A stretch of DNA of 64,000 bases from Patiria pectinifera. Its lineage: Eukaryota; Echinodermata; Asteroidea; Valvatida; Asterinidae. The position numbers and the translations under genes were made by a program. How positions within the stretch are numbered: position 1 is the first letter of the stretch; every line of letters begins with the position of its first letter. This document shows positions 54,913 through 64,000 of the stretch, piece after piece. The notes beneath the pieces are model-generated. The model did no database searches, was not told the DNA's origin, and saw nothing but the letters and a program-made list of their open reading frames with translations. The DNA lies in assembly GCA_029964075.1 (NCBI GenBank), contig CM057135.1, forward strand, positions 30,741,366-30,805,365, given 5' to 3'.

Positions 54913-56172
54913 TAAATGATCGTTGCACGGCTCAATGAACAGTGCCCTCTATATTCGGTGTAAGTAAATTTGATACTTTGTTAGTGATCATCCCCTGACG
55001 TAATAATACAAAAGATGAGGTATTCTAACAGGGAATTGGAAAAAAAAGTCTCACGATAAAAATATTTCAATTGCTTTTCATTCGATAATAACGTACATAC
55101 TTAGAGCAATTTTACCGAAAAAGGTGACCTGATATTTTATTTCTAGCGCTAAAAGGCACCTTTGTGTCGCCTACTCAGATAATAAATTATTTGACCTCCA
55201 AGTTCATTTTGAAGTGTGTTACAGGGTGTCTAGTAGAATCTAAAGAGGAGTGGTTGAATCATATGACCGTCACACTCGACCATGAACCCTGCCAGCTCTC
55301 ATTCATATATCCCGTCAATTAGTGAGGAAGAATTATAGGGGGAGTACGCCGACGGCCAGCAGGAATGCGCGGTCTGGAACGCAACAGGTGATCGAGCCAC
55401 AAGCACCGCAGGCCGGCCAGGGCTCCGGACTTGTTGAACGGCCCAAGTTTGCGTACATACTTTTCTGCTGTTTTAGCCTTTTTATTAATACCATCCTAGA
55501 CGCACCTCTTTTTTTTGGGGGGGGGGGGGTAACCCAATTTGAAGTGCCTTACACTTTTCAAAGACACAAAATGCAGTCGTTTTTTCAGAGATAGGCCTAC
55601 TTTGCGTAGGTGCACTCTATACTTAAAATCGTGTTGGCCTAACTTTTTTTTCTTTAAGTAAAAGGCCAAAAACACGTCACCTGGTTGCAAGGATAGGCCT
55701 ATCGACGGTGTTTTCACGAAAACCTGCAAAATCGATAATTTTTTGATTTTGAGTTTTGCTGGCCAATTTATTGCACTTGACAAAAAGAAGAATTTGGCCG
55801 AGTTTCAAAGCAAAATATTGTTTACTTTTGTAATTATCGTAAACAAACATTTGACAAAAGGCCTGAAATGCAACAAAACCTGCATAAATTTGTTCAGAAA
55901 CTCTCCCTTTTGTTTCAGCCAGTGGTACATTTTGCTCAATTGACTGGGAACCAACGGTTATTTATCCCTCAGTCTTAAGTTCATAAACAAAACATTTGAT
56001 TTATAAAAGCGAGCCAATCTCCAAAAAGACACCCACATCGTGCTAATGAGAATTCCAGAAAACCTCAGTGGAAAATAGAATCAAACAGAAAGGCTCCTAT
56101 TTAGTGAAACTTTCTTGCTGTCGTAAATTACAGAACAGCCTTGGTCACTTTGGAAAACAAGCACGGTCGTAC
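54913..56172. other. Intergenic or 3' part of the predicted minus-strand gene
   Basis: Mostly AT-rich. A CpG-rich island at 55,340-55,450 is open in more than one frame on minus and could be a last exon of the predicted gene at 56,173-59,122. Its acceptor context (AAAACAGCAG) is poor, so I do not call it. A G13 run lies near 55,517. Confidence 0.3.
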
Positions 56173-59122
56173 CTTCACGTCACCGTGTGCGCGTAGAGCC
56201 GCTGGGCGGTGAGACAAGCAGAGGGCGGCGGGCGACGTGACTGTTTCCTGGGCAGAGGCGTCTCTGTTCCTGGGAGGGGAATGCCAACAGTGAAGAAAAA
56301 GGCACGGTGAAAAGTTGGGATAAAAAAGAAAGCATTTATAGGCTTTAACAGTTCTTTGCTTTTATAAGTTTAATTATTTGTGGTGATCTGCATGTTTGAG
56401 TTATTTTGTCCAATATTTTTCATGCTTTAGATAATCGTGCAAGCCTTACTTAACCCAAGTGGAGGATTTGCAGTCTTCCCGTCATTTCAACTTTGATTTT
56501 TAGTGTAGAGGCCCTAATTCGTTTATTGCTACAAATTTGCTTTTATTTGGATTAAGTTTCTTACTTGTAGTCATTAGTTTTATTGATGATTACATCAAAG
56601 TATATATGATAGTAACTCTGGCGCCAACTGACAAAGATACATTTTGTCACTAAGTTGATTTCACTTTTAGCTCAAGCCAAACATTCTTCAGGATAGTTAG
56701 TGAATTCCTCACTCCGGACCACCAATAAGACGATGGTCCCTTGTTGACCGATGTTTGGATGACTTATGGCTACTAAAAGTACCGCACTATGAGCATCACT
56801 TGGAGTGAATTATAGCTTCGAATTAAGCCCAAAGAGTCTGATAAACAAAACACCATCCAACCAAAAACTATAGTCAGCTCACTTTTCCATGTTTTTCCCC
56901 CACTGATTTCCTGTCTTGGCCGGTTTTCCGTGCGTGATGTACCCACCACGAGCCGAGTGCTCCGTGCCAAGGCCTTGAGCCCCGGCGGAGAGGTCGGCGG
57001 TAGATGACAAGTCAATCACTCGCTAAAAAGATGGATTCTTGCTTGGCACCTTGGTCAATTTGGGAAAAAAGCCCCAAATTTCATGATATGAAATCAACGC
57101 CATATATTCGTTGATTTTCTCTTGAAAAATAAAAGCCAACACTAAGACCATTAACTTGCAACATATTTTAAAACAATAACACAAGTTAAGATACTAAAAA
57201 TGTCGAGTGCGATCTCATTTTTTGGGGTACAAATCAGGAAGAATGTCCCAGTAGTAGGCCGAAGTAAAAACATAACATGTATCCTAAACAATGCACGTAT
57301 GCCGAATAGATATGGAACATTGTACGTTGTCAAAGAAAAGGAATAATAATTTTTGTAATATCATGTAAAAAGAGTGAAAGTCTTCTGTAACTCATCTTGC
57401 AATTGTCATTTACTTCAAAAAAATCTGATGAAAGTCAGGATATATTAGTTCGTAGAATGTTACAAAGGACCATATGCAAACAAACTGCGCCAGAGTTACT
57501 GAAGTAACTGAAGTACAACAGTCCCGCGGACACGATTGCCAAATTGAACGGGGACAACGCGTGAAGCTTCCCTGTCCCATGTTACCTATTGAATCCCGGT
57601 GGTACCCAATTTCGCGCATGTTCTTTGTCTTACTCAAGTGAAAAATGAATAGAAAGTAAAAATATGTTACAATGGTGTCCCAAGAAAGCCATAAATAACA
57701 ATTGTGAACTTCGAGAATCGCACTTTGTTTTCCCAACAAAAATTTGAACTGCATGCAGTTGGGAAAAGAGCTATCGCTTAAAGAATGGTATCATCTTTAT
57801 CAACTAGTGGTGTCATGGAACAGAGAAACGTCGTGGTTGTTGAAGATTACACCACAAAAAACAAGGACTTTAAGATAATTTCTTCTATAAGAAGGCCATG
57901 TGCCCATCTGGATATAAGTTTTCGTACGGCATTGGTCACTAGTGACTATCATCGACTCAGGAATATAATGGAAACTCTGAGCCTCACAAAAACACCAAAT
58001 GGCAAATTACGTTTCAGTTCCAATAAGTCAATTAATTATGACATTAAATATCATATAATTCAGTATATACATGCTTATACACGAAAATGTTGCACTGTTG
58101 AGTGGAAAACGCCAGAAATCAACGCATACACATTTAATATGTACCGCAAGAAACAAGCCAAACGTGTCAAGATACATGATTGTATACGCTGAATTTAAAT
58201 TGAACAAATGAGTCAAATTAGTCACATTCTGCATAAAGCCTACGGATGCCTTGTGAGACACCTCAAAAATGACTCCACATAAGCTGAAATAACAACTAAC
58301 AAATTAAATCTATGTATTTGTGAGTTTCCGATAAATGCAGTTACTTTAAACAGAAATGAAAGACTTTTTTTGGGGGGGGGGGGGCGGAGGCGCCCCCAAA
58401 GGAAATGATGACTTTGCGTTTGGTCTGAAGCAGTCTGACCCTCGATTATAAGTCGCGACAGACGCGGATACGTCTCTACCTGTCATATTCCAAGATTTAC
58501 GACGCAAGACACAGAATCTGATACCTATCGCTGAGCCCCCCCTCTCCCAAAAAAGAAAAGGCTTTAAAGTTTTAAAAAAGAAGCAAAAGTGACATTTTGT
58601 ATTGAGTGTGGTAACATACTTTTATATGCCCAAGCCTTGATATTGGGTCTCCGTTCGGTCTGAAACTGGGCCTGTATTTTATGCATTATGAATGAACGTG
58701 CGTGGTCTGAACGAAGTAATCGACAAACCATGTTAAAACATCCATGCTAACTCTTCCTTCTGAACAATTAAAAGCTAGAGTCTTGAGCCACCAATGAAGA
58801 CGTTCATGATTTGATGTCAGGGGTGGTATGGTATGAGAACAGAACCGGCTCGAATGATCAGAGCCTAGCTGCAGTCTGTGTATTCAGAGAGAAGAAAGGA
58901 CTGGACACTTGACTGACGAAGTTTGCTCAGCGTGACAATGATGATTTGGTCAAGGACTGTCTCCTCTTTGCTTTTACGAGACCACCTATGGTCCAAACAT
59001 GAGGATCTTAAAGACAACAGATGATGTGGTAATCACTCCCCAGGGAGAAGATGTAATTGTCGTCCGTCGCCAGCCCACGGTCCCTCTGTCGTGCCGTCGC
59101 CCCTCACCTTACAGCCTTTCAT
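56173..59122 (-). CDS. Predicted minus-strand gene upstream of HAND, function unknown
   Basis: Three candidate exons join in frame. The first is 59122-59108 (ATG, MKGCK, donor AAG|GTGAGG, with an acceptor-like TTGATCTGTTTAG upstream). The second is 57022-56883 (acceptor CATCTTTTTAG, phase 0, donor AA|GTGAGC). The third is 56269-56173 (acceptor TTCCCCTCCCAG, donor AAG|GTACGA, ending in phase 0). Exon 2 is open in only one frame and reads ITHGKPAKTGNQWGKNMEK at its end. Exon 3 reads NRDASAQETVTSPAALCLSH. Both are CpG-rich against AT-rich surroundings, as coding exons here are. I do not recognise the protein. The 3' end is unplaced. A spliced non-coding RNA divergent from HAND is the alternative. 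Confidence 0.35.
57785..58192 (+). CDS. Unrecognised 135-codon open frame
   Basis: An ATG-initiated frame of 135 codons with no domain, signal peptide or repeat that I know. It is AT-rich like its non-coding neighbours and has no visible splice context. It may be chance. It overlaps the first intron of the predicted minus-strand gene. Confidence 0.12.
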   Translation: MVSSLSTSGVMEQRNVVVVEDYTTKNKDFKIISSIRRPCAHLDISFRTALVTSDYHRLRNIMETLSLTKTPNGKLRFSSNKSINYDIKYHIIQYIHAYTRKCCTVEWKTPEINAYTFNMYRKKQAKRVKIHDCIR

Positions 59123-60443
59123 CGGATGGAGTGTGGATCTAAACAGATCAATAGTCCCAGACAGAGAGAATGGGAGGGCCGGGTGATTAAGTCAGGGTAT
59201 AATTATGGATTAACTGTGTCTTGTTCCTATCTTTTTCAACTGGTGCCTATCCGTCCCCGACCCAGTTGGTTTCCAAAGGAAGGGTTTATTTTATCCGGCG
59301 CAAAATAGCTCCATGGTTAAAGCATGGAGGAATTCGTTCTTATTCCTCAATGGTCATGATGGTTACAGTTAGGCAGAAAGGCCCATCATTATGTCTTTTG
59401 ATACACTTCATATTATCAAACCCATGCACAAATAAAGGCGATTACGTACAATTAGCTTAAGTGTGATTCAAAACAAATCCAACAATTTTGACATGAATCT
59501 TAATTTATTTTCTGACCTTAATACTGTACGATATAGTTGCGAGATTTACAAATATAGCTTTATTATTTTCATATATCGTGCGGGTATCCAACTTTTTGTG
59601 GCGGGCCCGGTACCTGTTTAACTTCATGTTAATTTAATCAATGTCCATTCAGTCACCAGCATATCCGTTACTATAGCCACGCTCTCCACAAATTGACACA
59701 ACTACGTCTGAACTGTGGATGTATACATGACTGTAAGGAGGTGACATGCCTGAACACCAAGCGTCTTAGAATGCACTTCATGAGGACAGGAGTAAGCGAG
59801 ACATCCTTGAGGCCCGGTCGGCCCGTCACCGATCGGTGGGAGGAGCCGGTCGATCGCTCGGTTGAGATTGCATCTCGTCTGTGAACGCCCAAGTCACATG
59901 ACAAGTGTCCATTACAGATTACGGCACGAACCCTAAGTTGCCGACAACCACAGGCGACCGATTTGAATTGGTGTCGTCACTCCATGAAATCTACTTGAGG
60001 ATGATGGCAATGCGCGAGACTCGTCAGAAGCTGTAGATGTGTCGTCGTGAGCAGATGAAACAGTCACATTCAGTCCACCTTGGTGCAGTTTTTCTGCAGC
60101 AAAAAGTTTGTCGTGCCGTTGTGAGATTTTCAATTGCAGGCGTGAACGAGACGCTTTTGTTTTTGTTATCGTTGCGCATAACAACACACAAATCAAGCCA
60201 GACAACCGTTTGACCTTTGTGGAAGTTGCCGACTCGTGCGACGATCATTTCGCTTAATTGGAGGCAGCGATTGCGCGGCGTTATACGCGTATCAGGTTAC
60301 TCGCAAGGTGAGGATACAGCGAGTGACACGGGGTAAACCACGCTGTTCCACTCGCGCTGTCGAACCAGAGAAGACGTCTAGCAAACAAGACAGGACTCCT
60401 CCGAGAAAGTGGCCACAGCTCAGTGTGCTACTGAACTCGTGAG
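58193..60443 (+). promoter_or_regulatory. HAND upstream region, promoter and 5' UTR not resolved
   Basis: From about 59,800 the sequence becomes CpG-rich and stays so through the HAND coding exon, as expected for a developmental-gene promoter and 5' UTR. Near 59,830 CCGATCGGTGGG and CGGTCGATCGCTCGG are palindrome-rich. No TATA box can be assigned. The part before 59,700 is AT-rich with a G/C run at 58,374 and nothing recognised. Confidence 0.3.
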
Positions 60444-61091
60444 ATGCTGGACACTATGAGCATGCTGAGCGAGTACCCGCCAGTGCCTGTCAGCTTACAA
60501 CGGCCACAAGATGAACACTTGTACCGTCATCATAACGGCCATGGCAGGTGTCCCTCCATCCCTGAGCACGATAAGGGTTACTACCACGGGCTTCTACTCA
60601 GCCCAGCCGTGGCAGCTACCGGTGAGATGCCGCACGAGTACGGTAGTCCAATCCATCACCAGTCATTCTCACCGTGCTCCCAAACTTTCCAGGATCAAAT
60701 CACCACCGCAGTTAACAACAACTGTGGCAGTCCGAACATCGACTGCCAGTCAGCACCGTTGAATTCCTGCGATGAGCGGAGCAGTCCTCCGGGTCCAAGG
60801 CGGTTCGGTAAGCGGCGATGCCCCACTAATAGCAACCGTAAAGAACGGCGACGGACGCTTAGCATCAACTCGGCATTTGCCGATTTGCGGGAGTGTATAC
60901 CCAACGTCCCAGCAGACACGAAACTCTCCAAGATTAAGACTTTGAGACTAGCCACCAGTTATATAGCGTACTTGTCGGAGGTTCTGGCTAAAGATGACGG
61001 GATTGGACCCGTCGACACGGCTAGTTTCAAGGCGGAACTCCTGAAGATTGAAGACCGGGAGAGACGGAAGAAGGCCGTGGACCGAGAAATG
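60444..61091 (+). CDS. HAND: HAND bHLH transcription factor, first coding exon
   Basis: A nuclear Twist-class bHLH factor for heart, mesoderm and neural-crest-like programmes in other animals. It binds E-boxes as a heterodimer with E proteins. The exon encodes residues 1-216. The bHLH spans about 131-182: basic [12 protein letters not shown], helix 1 [19 protein letters not shown], helix 2 [18 protein letters not shown]. It matches vertebrate HAND1/2 almost residue for residue. The helix 1 Thr/Ser pair (T138, S140) known as phospho-regulated in HAND1 is kept. The N-terminus has a His-rich patch and a Pro/Ser-rich linker. The donor ATG|GTAAGA after AVDREM ends the exon in phase 0. The last exon, expected to end in WALEL-type sequence, was not found and must lie beyond 64,000. 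Confidence 0.93.
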
Positions 61092-61156
61092 GTAAGAAAT
61101 CGGGCTGTTTTCTTCAATTGGTTGAATCATTCTGAATATCTGTTCATCAGATTATC

Positions 61157-61248
61157 TAGTCCGAGTAACTAGGGGTTACTATCGCCCGACCATGTCCACA
61201 TGTTTAAAAAAAAAAAGGCGATTTGTAGAGTCCTAGTTACTCGGACTG
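61157..61248. mobile_element. MITE family GTCCGAGTAACT, copy 2, in the HAND intron
   Basis: The ends TAGTCCGAGTAACTAGG and CCTAGTTACTCGGACT are inverted repeats. The direct repeat CAGATTATC immediately flanks both sides (61,148-61,156 and 61,249-61,257), a 9-bp target-site duplication. The interior shares GACCATGTCC and an A-run followed by GGC with copy 1 (40,571-40,701). It lies 66 bp past the HAND exon 1 donor. Confidence 0.8.
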
Positions 61249-61257
61249 CAGATTATC

Positions 61258-64000
61258 AGCTGTATAACTTAAAATCAAACCTTTCAAGTTTCATTACTGA
61301 TATTCCCTGCCTGCAGTTAAAGCGTAAATTTCTCGGAAATCTTGTAAACATGGTAAATGTACCTTTTTAACTTTAAGCAACAACCTGCCTGTGCAGATTC
61401 ACTGAACAAAGTTTTGTTGCCAGGGTTGCGCATACTAATTATAAAATATTAGTTTACGTTTGCAATATTGATATTAGAATGGAGTGAGGATTATTGTTTT
61501 CATGGTTAAAGTAAGCAAAGAATGAGCTAATAATATACGAATGGATTTCCTCAAAGCTTCGTAAAGAATTGTAGTTATACCAAATCGAGACAACTGAATT
61601 AGATTGGTCGAAACAATCATTTGTAAATTGCAGACATTAATTGTATACATATCTATCACAAATTACACAACACGCCAAAACTCGAAATGAGTCAAGTGAC
61701 TATTCTAGGTGAAGATTACGTCATTTCATGTCTGTAGTGTGCAAAACATGTCCACCTGCCGCAGTGTAAATACATGTGTATCGTCCCCCTTCCCTTTCAA
61801 AATGCACTTGCTGAGCGACTGAGGTTACATAGGCCACGACGTGACATAGGTGATGATTAAAGTCACGAAAATAGGTAATATTGGAAACGATAAATGCTTT
61901 TCAACACCGCACATCGGCATTGGTAAACACATTCGAAAGTCATCATGGTCATGGTGGAAGACGGAACCTTTATATATATTATTAGCTATAATTTCAAGCA
62001 AACGACCAAAAAAAGTTGATTTTGCGACGATAATAATTATTTTCATCGACTCTACGCAATCACTTACATACATATACACGATTTAGGTTCAATAAAGTGT
62101 ATAGTTTCCGATATAGCAACATAGTAATTTCGTTATCACCAGACGAGATCAGTGACATGCACAGTCATCGAACTCCCGAATCTATCACTTTGAAGAAACT
62201 CTTCCATGAATTATCTTGACATGCCACAGATAGTCCGCATGTGACAGATGATTCCAAATGTCATACAACATTGGAATCTTCTTTTGCTAACCAAAGCAGA
62301 CCTCGTACTCCGCGAGTCATTTCTCGCACATCGAGCATGAAAATGAATACAGTGGTCCAATGAGTGGACATTAAGAATTTCCTTTTCTCAACTGGCATAA
62401 CAAACTAGAAAATATGTCTAAGCGTGTATTTCATGAGTCCAATTTGATGACAATACCTTCGGCTGTTGTGTTGGTTATGGTATTTGGATTTAAGAAGGGA
62501 ATTTCGAAATAATGAACATTTATAACGTCAAAAAAACCTGTCTATGCCTGTGTATGCACCTACTTTCCCGTTATTCTAAACTGAAGATTGCAGTAAAAAG
62601 TACATCTAGATATTTCATGGTGTGAAACTATTTGCACGATAAGTTTAAGATCAAATGTAAATCTAGCGCCATTTCATTATTAATATTAGAAAATAAAATC
62701 ATGTGCATGATTTTTACTGAAGAAAACCCGTATTTTGAAGTAAAGACTATGTCGGTAAGTGTCTTATTGAAAAACCCAATTACCCGACTATCTATAGTGT
62801 CATTCAGTTTGTTAAACCAACTGGAACCATATGGTTATTACCTAAATTAATGGCGTGCGTGAACGATCAGCTGTGACGTGGCGTATAGTGTGGCGTGCAC
62901 ACGCGTATACTTGCATCCATTTTCAAAAAAAATTGGAAGATAAATCCATCTTTTTCCCAAAAATATGCGGAAAAAAGTCACACCGCAGATCAAGCTTTGC
63001 CAAAACAAACAGATCGCATTGGTATTACGCAGCCCAATGCGGCCTGGGGGATCGTTGCCGTTAGAATGTCTCATTTCTCGGCACACTGCCGGCACACGAC
63101 GCACGGCTCGCGAGCGCGGGGCTCACAGCGCTCATGCGCCGTATCAACACACCGTCCTGCACGCTAGGGAGGATCGGTTATGATGATACATTACACGCTT
63201 CATTATTTTAACCCTCGGGCTGTGAAGCTGTTATTACTAGCGTGCACGGTGGGATTGGCAGTAGGCCTACTTTTCTGATGATTCAACAGGGGCAAATTAT
63301 ATACACTCAATAGTGTGACATCTTTATAGGCTAGAAAAAAGACGTGTTGTTGACATTTTGGCGATTTCAGTACCATTGTTGGAAATATACAAATCGAAGT
63401 TCCATGTTGTCTAGTACGAAAAGAATAAAACAATTCTAATAATGTTGAAACTCCGTGGCATATATTTAAAAAAAAAAAAACGTAACGGGGGAACAAGACC
63501 TATATCATGCCTAACATATGTTACATTACTAGCATGGTGCCGACATGCTCGAGTTGTATTTAGTAATGACCCCTAACACTCCCGAATTCTCCAATTTTAA
63601 TATCATTTTTCACACACCCTAGGGGGTTATGGTTGTGTGACGACAATGCTATTTAACTTCGCTGCCGCAGATATCAGACGTCAGTGTGTGGGACGTTTCT
63701 AATATTTTGCATCTTTGCAACTTGTTAGCTTAGTCGTCTTTTGTGTTTTATGGTAGAGCAAGTTCAAACTGTTGCGAAGAAAACGAACATTATTTAGACT
63801 GCCTCATGATATAAAGACGTAGTAAATCGCTCAATGAGTGCACAATGCATGCATTACGAGCACTGTCCCAGGCCCAGCAATCTCTCTTGTTGTCGTATGA
63901 TGAATCACACCGGGTCTGTAGGTCTCATGTCGACCGTGTTTACAGTTTACTTTCCAGGCATGGTGTTTGGGCATCATGTGGTTGTGAGAGAGCGTACACC
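61258..64000 (+). other. HAND intron (partial)
   Basis: No second HAND exon is visible. A CpG-rich patch at 62,850-63,180 (GCGTGCGTGAACG..., GCTCGCGAGCGCGGGGC) contrasts with the AT-rich intron and could be regulatory or a repeat. Open frames there have no splice support. Confidence 0.45.

Noticed and set aside
55322-55594. Plus-strand CpG-rich frame (55,340-55,450) as a gene
   Set aside because: It is open in several frames on both strands, has weak splice context, and no recognisable protein.
60444-61172. HAND as a single-exon protein of 242 residues
   Set aside because: The frame runs on past AVDREM into VRNRAVFF..., which has no HAND resemblance. A good donor (ATG|GTAAGA) sits exactly at the change, so the last 26 codons are intron.
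61258-64000. Second coding exon of HAND
   Set aside because: I looked for the conserved C-terminal Trp/Ala/Leu/Glu/Leu-type ending after an acceptor and found none. It is probably beyond the window.
1-64000. CRISPR arrays, operons, retroviral or LINE coding sequence
   Set aside because: I saw no regularly spaced repeats with unique spacers, no bacterial-style gene packing, and no reverse transcriptase, integrase or gag-like frames.

Overview
This is a stretch of animal nuclear genome. Every gene is split into many short exons with GT-AG introns, coding DNA is sparse, and the non-coding DNA is AT-rich with many short inverted-repeat elements and tRNA-derived SINE remnants. Gene content (a VWA3B-type ciliary protein, an anoctamin, lysosomal alpha-galactosidase/N-acetylgalactosaminidase paralogues, a HAND bHLH factor) and the look of the repeats suggest a marine invertebrate deuterostome, probably an echinoderm or hemichordate. 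The species is an inference. All exon joins were worked out by hand from splice sites, reading phase and family resemblance.

Layout. (1) 1-21,341, minus strand: a 24-exon VWA3B-like gene whose 3' end lies outside the window. (2) 22,834-40,031: a cluster of three GH27 glycosidase genes with near-identical exon sizes. One is on minus (22,834-26,120), one on plus (27,754-34,991) and one on minus (36,326-40,031). The first two are head-to-head and the last two tail-to-tail. (3) 43,057-53,183, minus strand: a 20-exon anoctamin (TMEM16) gene. (4) 54,131-54,202: a tRNA-Pro(CGG) gene beside nested duplications. (5) 56,173-59,122, minus strand: an unrecognised, tentatively predicted multi-exon gene. 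(6) 60,444 to the window end, plus strand: the first coding exon of HAND and part of its intron.

The most striking feature is the plus-strand glycosidase gene. Its signal peptide and catalytic barrel are encoded once (six exons). They are followed by four intact, diverged copies of the last coding exon, each with its own phase-0 splice acceptor and stop codon, plus a decayed fifth copy. This is the layout expected of a gene that makes one catalytic barrel with a choice of C-terminal beta-sandwich domains through alternative last exons. The neighbouring paralogues have a single last exon each. One of them (22,834-26,120) keeps both catalytic aspartates but has Lys and Phe at the two positions that distinguish alpha-galactosidase from alpha-N-acetylgalactosaminidase. 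The likely promoters of the plus-strand gene and the 36-40 kb gene carry CACGTGAC/TCATGTG motifs like those used by the TFEB/MITF lysosomal programme.
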